A stretch of DNA of 64,000 nt, taken from Bacillus sp. SA1-12. Its GTDB lineage: Bacteria > Bacillota > Bacilli > Bacillales > Bacillaceae. Below are positions 8,490 to 18,216 of the stretch, one piece after another (within the stretch, counting starts at the first letter, position 1; the number at the start of each line of letters is the position of its first letter). Under the pieces are notes generated by a model. The model saw only the letters and a list, made by a program, of their open reading frames with translations. It was not told the origin of the DNA and made no database searches. The position numbers and the translations under genes were made by a program. The stretch covers positions 124,001 to 188,000 of the forward strand of contig NZ_LATZ01000129.1 of the NCBI RefSeq assembly GCF_000981385.1. The letters are read 5' to 3'.

Positions 8490-9473
8490 TTGCCAGTTAT
8501 CGGGAATGAGTCAAGCACGGTTAAGGTAAAAGAAAAAAGCAGAGTTCGAATCAAAATAACAGATTTAAATAAAAAAATAGTAAAAGATTTCAAGAGAAAT
8601 AAATTAATTTACCTCATGTTGTCACCTGTTGTTTTATATTATTTAATCTTTCAATACGGGCCGATGTACGGTTTGCAAATCGCCTTTAAAGATTATTCAC
8701 CAGCTCTTGGTTTTTTAGGAAGTCCCTGGACAGGTTTTGAGAATTTTCTAGAGTTTTTTAACAGCATCTATTTTTGGAGATTATTGCGCAACACCATTCT
8801 ATTAAGTCTATATAGTTTGATTTTTGCCTTTCCGGCAGGTATTATTCTGGCCTTATTACTTAACGAGGTTAGGAGCAGCGTGTTTAAACGGAGTATCCAA
8901 ACGATCACATATATGCCTCACTTCGTTTCCCTAGTGGTAATTGTAGGTATTTTATTTGATTTTACAGCAAGAGATGGAGTTATTAATGACATATTGGTGT
9001 TTTTATTTGGGATTGAACCTGTTGCCTATATGAGAGAAGCTAGTTGGTTCAGAACGCTGTTTATTTCATCAGATATTTGGCAGAATGTCGGCTGGAGCTC
9101 CATTATTTTTCTTGCGGCGATGTCAAATATTGACCCGACGTTATATGAGGCAGCCAAAATGGATGGAGCTAACCGCTGGAAGCAAATCCTGCACATTACA
9201 ATACCGGGAATCATGCCGACCGTGATCATTTTGTTAATTTTGGCCATCGGAAAATTTATGACCGTTGGGGATGAGAAGATCCTGTTAATGTATAATCCAA
9301 CAACCTATGAAACGGCAGATTCCATCGGAACTTATGTGTATCGAAAAGGGATATTAGAAAGCAATTTTAGCTTTAGTGCGGCAGTTGGTTTATTTAAGTC
9401 CATTATTGCATTTACTTTATTAGTTATAGCCAATAGCATTGCTAGAAAAGTAAGTGACACGAAACTATGGTAA
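8490..9473 (+). CDS. ABC sugar permease, LplB type
   Basis: Inner-membrane subunit of a CUT1 importer, about 327 residues with six predicted membrane helices. The EAA loop that contacts the ATPase is seen as YEAAKMDGANRWKQILHITIP. I place the start at TTG 8490, because the AGGGGTGA ribosome binding site ends about 5 nt before it; a GTG at 8481 lies inside that site. Partner permease follows 16 bp downstream. No ATPase gene is in the window, so a shared MsmX-like ATPase is assumed, as for other Bacillus CUT1 systems. Confidence 0.9.
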   Translation: MPVIGNESSTVKVKEKSRVRIKITDLNKKIVKDFKRNKLIYLMLSPVVLYYLIFQYGPMYGLQIAFKDYSPALGFLGSPWTGFENFLEFFNSIYFWRLLRNTILLSLYSLIFAFPAGIILALLLNEVRSSVFKRSIQTITYMPHFVSLVVIVGILFDFTARDGVINDILVFLFGIEPVAYMREASWFRTLFISSDIWQNVGWSSIIFLAAMSNIDPTLYEAAKMDGANRWKQILHITIPGIMPTVIILLILAIGKFMTVGDEKILLMYNPTTYETADSIGTYVYRKGILESNFSFSAAVGLFKSIIAFTLLVIANSIARKVSDTKLW

Positions 9474-9489
9474 AGGAGTTGATGGTTAA

Positions 9490-10368
9490 ATGATGAAAAG
9501 GTCAATTGGAGAGCGAATCTTTGATTATGGAAATACAATATTCCTGACGATTTTGTCTATTGTTACACTTTATCCGTTAGTTTACGTCTTATTTGCCTCG
9601 TTAAGTGACCCTGCTTATGTAGCACAGTTACGTGGTATTATGCTCGCGCCAAAAGGATTTACACTAGATGCCTACAAAATGGTATTTACAAATCCTATGA
9701 TCTCTACAGCCTACCTTAACACACTCTTTTATGTAATTGTGGGGACAACGGTTAATATCTTTTTAACATCACTTGGTGCTTATGCTCTTTCCCGGAAAAA
9801 TGTGATGTGGAAAAACGTCATTATGTTTCTGATTGTCTTTACGATGTTTTTTGAAGGTGGAATTATTCCGTTGTATCTCCTTGTAAATGAAATAGGAATG
9901 CTTGATTCCCGTTGGGCGTTAATTTTACCAACAGCAGTTAGTGCATTCAATCTAATCATTATGCGTACAGCCTTTCAAGCGATTCCGGAAAGCTTAGAAG
10001 AATCTGCACGTATTGATGGAGCAAATGATTTTACGATTCTCTTCAAAATTGTTTTGCCATTATCAATGCCTGTTGTGGCAGTTATGTTGTTGTTCTACGG
10101 CGTATATCATTGGAATTCTTGGTTCCATGCGATGATTTTTATTCAAGATCGTGAGCTATTCCCGCTGCAGCTCATACTGCGTGAAATTTTAATTGCTAAT
10201 GATACAAGTAACATGATGACAGGAGTAGGATCTGCTGATGCTATGCCAATTGGCGAGACCATTAAATATGCAACCATCATCATTGCAACGGTTCCGATTC
10301 TCCTTTTATATCCATTCTTACAGAAGTATTTTGTAAAGGGTGTCATGATTGGGGGGATAAAAGAGTAA
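9490..10368 (+). CDS. ABC sugar permease, LplC/YtcP type
   Basis: Second membrane subunit of the CUT1 importer, 292 residues with six predicted membrane helices. The EAA-like motif is LEESARIDGANDFTILFKI, and the C-terminus ends KGVMIGGIKE, as is usual in the LplC group. The ribosome binding site AAAGGAG is about 10 nt before the ATG. It pairs with the permease at 8490; a homologous pair is at 29411 and 30401. Confidence 0.9.
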   Translation: MMKRSIGERIFDYGNTIFLTILSIVTLYPLVYVLFASLSDPAYVAQLRGIMLAPKGFTLDAYKMVFTNPMISTAYLNTLFYVIVGTTVNIFLTSLGAYALSRKNVMWKNVIMFLIVFTMFFEGGIIPLYLLVNEIGMLDSRWALILPTAVSAFNLIIMRTAFQAIPESLEESARIDGANDFTILFKIVLPLSMPVVAVMLLFYGVYHWNSWFHAMIFIQDRELFPLQLILREILIANDTSNMMTGVGSADAMPIGETIKYATIIIATVPILLLYPFLQKYFVKGVMIGGIKE

Positions 10369-10434
10369 AAGCAACCATATGTCCTAGCCTCATCATGCCA
10401 GTGAAAATGAGCAAGATTTGAGAGGAGGAAAAAT

Positions 10435-11553
10435 ATGCAGTTGAAAAGTAGAGAAATAGTCAATGATATTTTCGAAAAAGAAAGAGACTGGATTTTAACA
10501 CAAGCTAATCATTCACTAAGTGAGAAGCCAGTGCATATTACCGATGCTTATAGCGATAAAAGTCCAGGGAGTATTCATGATTATTACTCAAACGGTGATT
10601 ATTGGTGGCCAAATCCACATACGGAGAACGGATTGCCTTACATAAAGAGGGATGGTCAATCTTATCCAAATGTATTTCATGAACACCGGCAAATATTGCG
10701 AAGAATGAGAACAAATACGGCAAATTTGGCTGCGGGATATCTTCTTACTGAAAAAGAGGAATATGCCGAAATAGCCGTGCTTTTTCTGAAAGAATTTTTT
10801 CTGGACGAAAAAACAAGAATGAATCCACATCTTTTATACGCACAGGCGATTCCTGGTATATGCACGGGAAGAGGTATTGGAATTATCGATACGTTGCATT
10901 TGATCGATATTCCGATGGCTATTCGAGCAATTAAACCATCACTTGCACTTACGCCGGATATCTTGGAAGGGCTAAAGCGATGGTTCTCAGAATATTTAGA
11001 GTGGATGAGTACACATCCATATGGAAAAGAAGAAATGAATGCTAAAAACAATCACAGTGTATGCTGGTACGTGCAGGCAGCAGCCTTCGCTAAATTTACT
11101 GAAGATTCAGATATGATAAATTACTGCATTCAGCAATATAAATCCGTACTTATCCCGCAACAGATGGCTGAAGATGGGAGTTTTCCTTTGGAACTGGCTC
11201 GTACAAAGCCTTATAGCTATTCTATATTTGTGTTGGACAATTTGGTGACACTTTGCCATATTTTATCCTCTGATAAAGATAACTTATGGGACTTTCAATT
11301 AGAGGATGGAAGATCGATACGTAAAGGAATAGAATTTCTCTTTCCTTTTTTAAAGGATAAATCAACATGGAAGTTTGACCAAGATATTGAACACTTTGAG
11401 GGATGGCCGGCAAGAGTATCTTTCCTGTTGTTTGCAGGAATCGCTACTGGAGAATCGGAATATATCAAACTTTGGAAATCTCTCGACCGAGATCCTACCG
11501 ATCAAGAGGTTAGAAGAAATATAGCCATACGTCAGCAGGTATTGTGGCTTTAA
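10435..11553 (+). CDS. Alginate-lyase-fold polysaccharide lyase-like enzyme (cytoplasmic)
   Basis: A 372-residue (alpha/alpha) toroid enzyme of the Alginate_lyase family (PF05426; PL5/PL38-like). Visible marks are the substrate-cleft motif DYWWPNP (55-61) and the NNH triad region (Asn206, His207 in KNNHSVCWY), which neutralises the uronate carboxylate and acts in beta-elimination in known members. There is no signal peptide, so it should act on imported oligosaccharides and create unsaturated uronyl ends. GH88, KduI and KduD nearby would process these. It sits in the importer operon with a GAGAGGAGG ribosome binding site. Alternatives are a hydrolase variant of this fold. The exact uronic acid specificity is unknown. 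Confidence 0.78.
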   Translation: MQLKSREIVNDIFEKERDWILTQANHSLSEKPVHITDAYSDKSPGSIHDYYSNGDYWWPNPHTENGLPYIKRDGQSYPNVFHEHRQILRRMRTNTANLAAGYLLTEKEEYAEIAVLFLKEFFLDEKTRMNPHLLYAQAIPGICTGRGIGIIDTLHLIDIPMAIRAIKPSLALTPDILEGLKRWFSEYLEWMSTHPYGKEEMNAKNNHSVCWYVQAAAFAKFTEDSDMINYCIQQYKSVLIPQQMAEDGSFPLELARTKPYSYSIFVLDNLVTLCHILSSDKDNLWDFQLEDGRSIRKGIEFLFPFLKDKSTWKFDQDIEHFEGWPARVSFLLFAGIATGESEYIKLWKSLDRDPTDQEVRRNIAIRQQVLWL

Positions 11554-11673
11554 AAGCAGCACAAGAAAAAATAGTGGTTCTAGAATCCTTCCTCTATGGC
11601 GAATGGACTAATGAGAAGCTTTATTCAATTGTCTGAGAGTAATAAATCATTATTAAAATGAAGGAGAGATAAA

Positions 11674-12444
11674 ATGGAAAATAAGTTTGCTGCTCAATTA
11701 TTTACTTTAAGAGAAGAATTAAAGAAGGGAATTAAGCCAGTATTTAAAAAGTTAAGCGAGATGGGATGGGCGGGTATACAAATCTCAGCTTTGCCTTCTG
11801 GGTATGATCCATATGAGGTTTCAGAAGCATTGCAAGAAAACAACCTTGGTACCGCTGGCATGCATGTATCTTTAGAAAGATTGGAACAGGATCTTGAAAA
11901 TGTATTAGCTGAAGCAAAGCTATTCAATACGAAGGATCTTGTGTGCCCATTTATTTCTCAGGAAATCCGCACAATTGAAGGCTACAAATATGTAAAGGAA
12001 AGGTTAAATGACATCGCAAGAAGAGCCGAAGGGTTTAGAATCAGCTATCATAATCATGCATTTGAATTTGAAACGGAAATTGAGGGGAAATCGGCACTTG
12101 AATATTTGTTAGACCCTGATTCTGAGAATCAAATTTTAGCAGAAATTGATGTTTTCTGGGTAAAAAAAGGTGGTCAGGACCCGCTGTCATTCATTCAAAA
12201 ATATGCCCAGCGGATGCCAATCATCCACCTAAAAGATATGACAAAGGATGACCATGAAACATTTGCAGAAGTTGGCACAGGCAAAATTGATTTTCTCCCA
12301 ATTTTAAAATGGTGTGAAAGCTCAGGTGTCCAATGGTATGCAGTTGAACAAGATAAATGCCCTGGAAATCCGATGGATAGTCTGCAAAAAAGCTTAGACA
12401 ACCTTAAAGAAATGTCTAATCAGCTTCAAACAAGCACGAAATAA
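11674..12444 (+). CDS. Sugar phosphate isomerase/epimerase-like TIM barrel (copy 1)
   Basis: A 256-residue AP-endonuclease-2/xylose-isomerase-like TIM barrel. Metal-ligand candidates are the His in ISYHNHAFEF, the Glu in LAEIDVFW, the His in PIIHLKDM and the Glu in WYAVEQD. Such proteins isomerise sugars, epimerise keto sugars or act on 3-keto glycosides. It is followed 14 bp later by a Gfo/Idh/MocA oxidoreductase. The same pair recurs at 22227-24215 with very similar sequence (both begin with ...KFAAQLFTLREELK). The conserved pairing implies a joint reaction. The precise substrate is not assignable. Confidence 0.83.
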   Translation: MENKFAAQLFTLREELKKGIKPVFKKLSEMGWAGIQISALPSGYDPYEVSEALQENNLGTAGMHVSLERLEQDLENVLAEAKLFNTKDLVCPFISQEIRTIEGYKYVKERLNDIARRAEGFRISYHNHAFEFETEIEGKSALEYLLDPDSENQILAEIDVFWVKKGGQDPLSFIQKYAQRMPIIHLKDMTKDDHETFAEVGTGKIDFLPILKWCESSGVQWYAVEQDKCPGNPMDSLQKSLDNLKEMSNQLQTSTK

Positions 12445-12457
12445 AGGGGATGATAGG

Positions 12458-13621
12458 ATGGAAAACATCAAAATTGGCATTATTGGAATTGGAAATATGG
12501 GAAGTGCACACGCTGTATATTTGAACAATGGAGAAGTTCCTGGTGCAAACTTAGCTGCAGTCTGCGATCTAAATCATGAGAGGTTACAATGGGCGAAAAC
12601 AACATTGGGAGAGGATATTCAAGTATTCGATGACCCAGATCAATTTTTGGCTCAAAGCGAAATAGATGCTGTAATTATTGCAACTCCTCACTATGATCAT
12701 CCGACATTAGCAATTAAGTCGTTTAAAAAAGGATTACATGTTTTGTGTGAAAAGCCTGCGGGTGTGTACACAAAAACCGTACGCCAAATGAACTTAGCAG
12801 CGAAAAAGTCTGATAAGGTATTTGGGATTATGTATAACCAAAGGACAAACCCCGTCTATCAAAAATTAAGAGAACTTGTTCAGACAGGGGAATTAGGAGA
12901 AATCAAACGGACAAATTGGATTATTACAAATTGGTACCGTTCGCAAAGTTATTATGATTCTGGCGGTTGGAGGGCAACCTGGGCTGGAGAAGGTGGCGGT
13001 GTTCTCTTAAATCAAGATCCGCACCAGCTTGATTTGTGGCAATGGACATGTGGAATGATGCCAAAACGAGTACGTGCCTTCTGTGGATTCGGTAAATTTC
13101 ATGATATTGAAGTAGAGGATGATGTAACTGCATATGTCGAATATGAAAATGGTGCAACTGGAGTTTTCATTACCTCTACAGGGGATGCCCCGGGAACGAA
13201 TCGTTATGAAATTTCAGCAGATCGGGGAAAAGTAGTTGTTGAAGATGGAAAATTAACGTTTTGGAGATTAAAACAATCGGAAAGACAATTTAACAAGGAA
13301 TATAAAGGCGGCTTTGGCCAACCAGAATGCTGGAAAATTGATATCCCTATAAAAGGGGCGTCAACTGAACATAAAGGAATCACCATCGATTGGGTCAATG
13401 CTATTAAGAACGGCACAAAACTTTTAGCACCAGGTGAAGAAGGGATAAAAGGGTTAGAAATATCAAATGCTATGCATCTATCTGCTTGGACAGATAATTG
13501 GGTGGAGCTCCCTATTAATGAAGACCTATATTATACGAAACTCCAAGAGAAAATAAAAGAATCTGCCCATTCGAAGAAGCAAATTGAAAATATTACGCTT
13601 AACGTCCATGGTACCCATTAA
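12458..13621 (+). CDS. Gfo/Idh/MocA-family NAD(P)-dependent oxidoreductase (copy 1)
   Basis: A 387-residue sugar oxidoreductase. The N-terminal Rossmann domain begins IGIIGIGNMGSAHA, and the EKP signature is present in CEKPAGVYTKT. The C-terminal alpha/beta domain has the strand GGGVLLNQDPHQLDLWQW, with the catalytic His/Asp region. These enzymes oxidise or reduce ring hydroxyls of free sugars or glycosides. It is paired with the TIM barrel immediately upstream. The paralogue at 23052 is the same length and closely similar, including the C-terminal ending VxGTH. Confidence 0.87.
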   Translation: MENIKIGIIGIGNMGSAHAVYLNNGEVPGANLAAVCDLNHERLQWAKTTLGEDIQVFDDPDQFLAQSEIDAVIIATPHYDHPTLAIKSFKKGLHVLCEKPAGVYTKTVRQMNLAAKKSDKVFGIMYNQRTNPVYQKLRELVQTGELGEIKRTNWIITNWYRSQSYYDSGGWRATWAGEGGGVLLNQDPHQLDLWQWTCGMMPKRVRAFCGFGKFHDIEVEDDVTAYVEYENGATGVFITSTGDAPGTNRYEISADRGKVVVEDGKLTFWRLKQSERQFNKEYKGGFGQPECWKIDIPIKGASTEHKGITIDWVNAIKNGTKLLAPGEEGIKGLEISNAMHLSAWTDNWVELPINEDLYYTKLQEKIKESAHSKKQIENITLNVHGTH

Positions 13622-13682
13622 TTAAAAGGGTGATGCTCTTAATTTCACTTAAGGATAGATTAATAGCTGAAAAAAGCAGGGA

Positions 13683-15992
13683 GTGGGAAAAATAAAGACT
13701 AGCAATCTAATTTGGTATAAGCAACCTGCAAAAAAGTGGGAGGAAGCACTACCGATCGGTAACGGCCGATTAGGAGGAATGGTCTTTGGCGGGGTCCACC
13801 AAGATAAAATTCAGTTAAATGAGGACTCTGTCTGGTATGGAGGGCCGAAGAAGGCCAATAATGTCAATTCCAGAAAATATTTGCCGCAAATTCGCCAATT
13901 ATTATTCGAAGGTAAACAAAGAGAGGCTGAACATCTTGCGAGAATGACTATGCTCTCACAGCCAAGATACTTAAACCCGTATCAGCCTCTGGGGGAAATG
14001 TATTTATGGTTCCTCGAAGAGAAAGGTTGTGTTCAAGGGTACCAAATGAGCTTGGACTTGGAAACGGCAATTGCAAGCGTTAGCTATAACTTAAACGGAG
14101 CAAGCTTTTACCGTGAATATTTCAGCAGTGCTGTTGATCAAGTATTGGTTGTTCGGTTGGAGAGTGAAAAGCCAAATGGTTTGACATTTGGCGTCCATTT
14201 CATGCGCCGTCCGTTTGACGGAGGCAGCAGGGCAATTTCCTCCGATACAATCATGATGTGTGGGGACTGTGGGCGTGATGGCGTAGAATTTCGAACTGTA
14301 GTAAAAGCAGTAAATGAGGGCGGGAGTGTCAATACACTTGGAGATTTCATATCCATCGAGAATGCCAGCGCCGTAACCTTATTCCTTTCTGCAGCAACGA
14401 CGTATCGATATGAAGTTCCCGAACAAGTTTGCATGCAGCGGATCGAGACCGCTGCATGCAAATCTTACTCAGAATTAAAAGATGCACACATTGCTGAATA
14501 TCAGGAAAAATTTCACCGTGTTTCCTTGCGGCTCTCGGAAACGGAAATTGAAGAAGAGTGTAATCTGCTCCCAACTGATCAGCGGTTAAAGCGTCATCAG
14601 AAAGGAAAGGAAGATTTGGGTTTGGTCTCCTTATTTTTCCAATACGGAAGGTACCTTCTCATCTCTTGCTCAAGACCGGAAAGTCTGGCGGCAAATTTAC
14701 AAGGAATTTGGAATGATAAATATACTCCACCATGGGAGTCTAAATATACAATCAATATCAATATACAGATGAACTATTGGCCTGCTGAAGTATGCAATCT
14801 GTTAGAGTGTCATGAACCGTTGTTTGATCTGATCGAACGAATGAGGGAAAGAGGCAGGATAACAGCCAAGGAGGTTTATGGGTGTAAAGGGTTTGTCGCT
14901 CATCACAATACAAATATCTGGGGAGAAACACATATTGAAGGGATTCCTCTAAGTGCCTCAATATGGCCGATGGGGGCGGCATGGCTGTCTTTGCATCTAT
15001 GGGAACACTACCGATTCGGAATGGACGAAGTCTTTCTTAGGGATCGAGCCTTTCCAGTAATGAAGGAAGCGGCGGAATTTTTCCTTGATTATCTTGTAGA
15101 AGATAAGAATGGATTGTTATTGACTGGACCGTCCATCTCTCCAGAAAACACATTTATCCGTATTGATGGTATATCGGGTAATCTTTGTATGGGTCCGGCA
15201 ATGGACAGCCAAATCCTGCATTTTTTGTTTACAGCTGTCCTTGAAGCCGGTAGAAGGTTAAAGATTGATCAGGAGTTTTGTTCAAAGATCGAGGAAATTA
15301 AAGAGCGATTGCCTAAGATAAATATTGGAAAGTTTGGACAGATTTTGGAGTGGGTTGAGGATTATGATGAAAAAGATCCCGGACATCGCCATATTTCTCA
15401 TTTGTTTGCATTGCATCCCGGGGAAATGATCCATCCGGTTCATACACCAGAATTAGCCAAGGCAGCTAAGAGAACTTTGAAGAGAAGGCTTATCAATGGA
15501 GGAGGCCATACCGGTTGGAGCAGAGCCTGGATGATTAATTTCTGGGCCCGGTTAAGAGAGGGAGATGTTGCCTATGAGAACATTAGATTGCTATTAACCA
15601 GCTCCGTTTATACAAACTTGTTTGATGCCCATCCGCCATTCCAAATTGACGGTAATTTTGGAGCAACCGCTGGAATTGCAGAAATGCTTTTGCAGTCACA
15701 TGCTGGAGAAATTGTTTTACTTCCTGCACTTCCTCAGGCTTGGAAAGAAGGGGAAATCCTAGGACTGCGGGCACGAGGAGGTTATGAATTTGATATTTTT
15801 TGGAAAGAAGGAGCATTGCATTCGGCAAAAATGAGAGTTTATAAAAGTGGTACCTGTCGGATACGTACTGATATTCCTTTTTCTATTATGTGTGAAAACG
15901 AGTTTGTATCAGGGAGTTGGCAGAATTCAACTCTTGAATTTTATACAGTTAAAGGAAAGGTATATAACCTATACGTGGTTTCCAATCAATGA
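13683..15992 (+). CDS. GH95 alpha-L-fucosidase (copy 1)
   Basis: A 769-residue inverting glycoside hydrolase of family 95, which removes alpha-1,2-linked L-fucose (some members remove alpha-L-galactose). The N-terminal domain opens with the hallmark LPIGNGRLGGMVFGG and LNEDSVWYGG. In the (alpha/alpha)6 domain, NINIQMNYW, the candidate acid Glu488 (SISPENTF) and Asp656 (QIDGNFG) match the family's catalytic region. There is no signal peptide, so it acts on imported substrate. The start is taken as GTG at 13683, directly after AGGGAG; the spacing is very short, so the start is uncertain. A second GH95 is at 35486. Gene order suggests co-transcription with the upstream oxidoreductase. Confidence 0.9.
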   Translation: MGKIKTSNLIWYKQPAKKWEEALPIGNGRLGGMVFGGVHQDKIQLNEDSVWYGGPKKANNVNSRKYLPQIRQLLFEGKQREAEHLARMTMLSQPRYLNPYQPLGEMYLWFLEEKGCVQGYQMSLDLETAIASVSYNLNGASFYREYFSSAVDQVLVVRLESEKPNGLTFGVHFMRRPFDGGSRAISSDTIMMCGDCGRDGVEFRTVVKAVNEGGSVNTLGDFISIENASAVTLFLSAATTYRYEVPEQVCMQRIETAACKSYSELKDAHIAEYQEKFHRVSLRLSETEIEEECNLLPTDQRLKRHQKGKEDLGLVSLFFQYGRYLLISCSRPESLAANLQGIWNDKYTPPWESKYTININIQMNYWPAEVCNLLECHEPLFDLIERMRERGRITAKEVYGCKGFVAHHNTNIWGETHIEGIPLSASIWPMGAAWLSLHLWEHYRFGMDEVFLRDRAFPVMKEAAEFFLDYLVEDKNGLLLTGPSISPENTFIRIDGISGNLCMGPAMDSQILHFLFTAVLEAGRRLKIDQEFCSKIEEIKERLPKINIGKFGQILEWVEDYDEKDPGHRHISHLFALHPGEMIHPVHTPELAKAAKRTLKRRLINGGGHTGWSRAWMINFWARLREGDVAYENIRLLLTSSVYTNLFDAHPPFQIDGNFGATAGIAEMLLQSHAGEIVLLPALPQAWKEGEILGLRARGGYEFDIFWKEGALHSAKMRVYKSGTCRIRTDIPFSIMCENEFVSGSWQNSTLEFYTVKGKVYNLYVVSNQ

Positions 15993-16082
15993 AGAAAGTG
16001 TCGCTGTGATAATAAGAATCTAAAAGACTATAAAAGATGAAGCCAATTTAACGTTTAGAATTTATAACATAGGGGGAGCTTT

Positions 16083-17204
16083 ATGAATAGTGGAGAACAA
16101 TGGTCAAATGATACTTGGGAGAGAATTTATCATAAGGTAAAAGAAAGTAGCAGACGTATAGGAACAAGCTTTCCTCATGCATCTGTTGATGGAGTATATG
16201 ATTCGATGCGTTCCTCATGGTGGACAGCTGGTTTTTGGCCGGGGATATTATGGCAGATTGTAGCAGACAATGGAGATACAGAGCTTCAGAGGATTGCTGA
16301 AGAATGTGAATTAAGGCTTGATGAATCTCTTTATGACCTGTCTGTACATCATGATTCTGGTTTTATATGGGGCTTGTCAGCTGTCGCAAACTATCAAATC
16401 ACGGGAAGCAATGAATCACGGCATAGGGGATTTATGGCTGCTAGTCAGCTTGCCAGCCGCTTCAATCTTAAAGGAAGATATATTCGTGCATGGCATGATG
16501 ATAAGCAGAACGGCAACCGTTCAGGATGGTCAATCATTGATACAATGATGAATCTATCCCTTTTGTATTGGGCATCGGAAACAACGAATGATCCTCGCTT
16601 TAAACATATAGCAATGGCACATGCCGATACAGTGCTTACGCATTTCCTGCGTCCAGATGGATCTAGTTATCATATACTATGTTTTGACCCGGAAACAGGG
16701 GAAAGAATTGGTGCTCGCAGTGGACAGGGTTATTCTGAAGATTCGGCATGGTCAAGAGGAAGTGCATGGACCATTTATGGTCTAGTAAACTCATATTTGC
16801 ATACAAGAGAAAAACGGTATTTAAATGGGGCAAAACAAGCAGCGCATTTTTTCATAGCCAATCTCCCTGAAGACTTTGTACCTTATTGGGATTTTCGAGC
16901 ACCTCTTAATGAAAATGCGCCAAGAGACAGTTCTGCAGGAGCATGTGCTGCCTGTGGCTTAATTGAACTTTCAAAGGTGGTCTCTGAAACAGAAGCTAAT
17001 TTGTATCGTAATGCGGCAGAACGTATTTTGCATTCATTAGATGTTCATTATGGTGCGTGGGATTCAAATGAAGAGGGACTCATTACAAAAGGAACATCAA
17101 ACTTCCCGGGGGGTACTCACATTAATACCCCTCTGATCTACGGCGATTACTATTTTGTAGAAGGGATTTCAAAATTAAGGGGAAGTTCAGTACACTTTTG
17201 GTAA
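16083..17204 (+). CDS. GH88 unsaturated glucuronyl/galacturonyl hydrolase
   Basis: A 373-residue (alpha/alpha)6 enzyme that hydrates the 4,5-double bond of unsaturated uronyl residues left by lyases and so releases them. The two key aspartates are visible as Asp91 (VHHDSGF) and Asp153 (IIDTMMN), matching Asp88 and Asp149 of Bacillus UGL. Further conserved stretches are SWWTAGFWPG and GYSEDSAWSRGSAW. It is cytoplasmic (no signal peptide). It has an AGGGGGAG ribosome binding site. The released product feeds KduI and KduD, encoded just downstream. The presence of GH88 rather than GH105 slightly favours glucuronate-type substrates. Confidence 0.9.
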   Translation: MNSGEQWSNDTWERIYHKVKESSRRIGTSFPHASVDGVYDSMRSSWWTAGFWPGILWQIVADNGDTELQRIAEECELRLDESLYDLSVHHDSGFIWGLSAVANYQITGSNESRHRGFMAASQLASRFNLKGRYIRAWHDDKQNGNRSGWSIIDTMMNLSLLYWASETTNDPRFKHIAMAHADTVLTHFLRPDGSSYHILCFDPETGERIGARSGQGYSEDSAWSRGSAWTIYGLVNSYLHTREKRYLNGAKQAAHFFIANLPEDFVPYWDFRAPLNENAPRDSSAGACAACGLIELSKVVSETEANLYRNAAERILHSLDVHYGAWDSNEEGLITKGTSNFPGGTHINTPLIYGDYYFVEGISKLRGSSVHFW

Positions 17205-17336
17205 AAGTAATGTTTGAATTTTAGTTATCTTTAATAAGCAGTCTCTTTTTACTAGTCTGTTTACCGAAAAAACTGCATTATTTTGGAAATTTGTCCGATT
17301 AATTATCTGTTCGTTCATTTCCCGAAAAATAAACGT

Positions 17337-17364
17337 TTGTTTTTGTTCGAAATTGTTCTATAAT
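17337..17364 (+). promoter_or_regulatory. DeoR-gene promoter with embedded operator
   Basis: TTGTTT (17337-17342) and TATAAT (17359-17364) form a sigma-A promoter with a 16-nt spacer. The spacer (17343-17358) is exactly TTGTTC-GAAA-TTGTTC, two direct hexamers 10 bp apart. A related element follows the kduD promoter at 18241, so this is the likely autoregulatory operator. Confidence 0.75.
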
Positions 17365-17398
17365 AAAAACTAAATAGTTTTTTTACGGGGGATTACCA

Positions 17399-18163
17399 AT
17401 GCTTTCAGTGGAACGGCATGAACGAATAATCGAACAATTAGATAAAAGTAAAATTGTTAAGGTTTCGGAACTTAGCAAGTTATTAGAAGTGACAGAAAAA
17501 ACGGTTAGAGGAGATCTGGAGCTTTTGGAGCAAAGAGGTCTCTTAAAGAGAATTCATGGAGGAGCAGTCATTGTTGAAGAAGAAGGAAGAATGCTCCCAA
17601 TTGCTGAGAGGCAATCTCGTCATAGTGAGGTAAAGCTTGCGATTGCGAAAGAGGCAGTTAAGCTAATTAAGCCTAATGAGACGATTCTAATGGATGGCGG
17701 AAGCACGACACTTGCAGTTGCTGAATTACTTGGGGATTTCCCAATAACGGTTATTACAAATGATTTAAAAATAGCCAATGTTTTATTGGATAAAAATAAT
17801 GTTCAGTTGATTGTCTTGGGCGGCACAAGGATTAATTATTCATCCTCTTTAATCGGGGCTCAAGCAACAGAGATGCTGGAAAGAATCAGGGTAAACAGAT
17901 TGTTCTTTGGTACAACAGGTGTTTCTCTGGAACATGGCTTGACTGTCATAAACAGCATCCATGCTGATTGGAAGAAGCAAATCATAAAATGTGCGGACCA
18001 TGTAACATTGCTTGCAGATTCGACAAAATTTGAAAAGGTAGCACTTATTCAATTTGCTTCTTTGGAAGAAGTGAATGAAATTGTAACGGATTCAAGATTG
18101 GATGATAAAGTAAAGGAAATGCTTGGAACCCAAAATATTACATTACAGATGGCTGAAATTTAA
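17399..18163 (+). CDS. DeoR/GlpR-family transcriptional repressor
   Basis: A 254-residue regulator with an N-terminal DeoR winged helix (VSELSKLLEVTEKTVRGDLELLEQRGLLKRIHGG is the characteristic region, residues about 20-55) and a C-terminal DeoR sensor domain of the NagB-like fold. The sensor contains MDGGSTTLAVAE and GVSLEHGLT. These repressors respond to sugar phosphates. It precedes kduD and kduI, and matching TTGTTC-type elements at its own and the kduD promoter suggest it controls the uronate branch, probably in response to KDG phosphate or a similar intermediate (inference). It is ended by the terminator at 18174. Confidence 0.9.
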   Translation: MLSVERHERIIEQLDKSKIVKVSELSKLLEVTEKTVRGDLELLEQRGLLKRIHGGAVIVEEEGRMLPIAERQSRHSEVKLAIAKEAVKLIKPNETILMDGGSTTLAVAELLGDFPITVITNDLKIANVLLDKNNVQLIVLGGTRINYSSSLIGAQATEMLERIRVNRLFFGTTGVSLEHGLTVINSIHADWKKQIIKCADHVTLLADSTKFEKVALIQFASLEEVNEIVTDSRLDDKVKEMLGTQNITLQMAEI

Positions 18164-18173
18164 TAAAAAACCA

Positions 18174-18216
18174 AAAAAAGATGACAAACGAACAATTAAC
18201 CGTTGTCATCTTTTTT
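18174..18216 (+). terminator. Intrinsic terminator of the DeoR gene
   Basis: AAAAGATGACAA pairs with TTGTCATCTTTT around a 15-nt loop, with a T-run to 18216. The 3' arm also contains TTGTCA, the -35 box of the next promoter. Confidence 0.88.
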
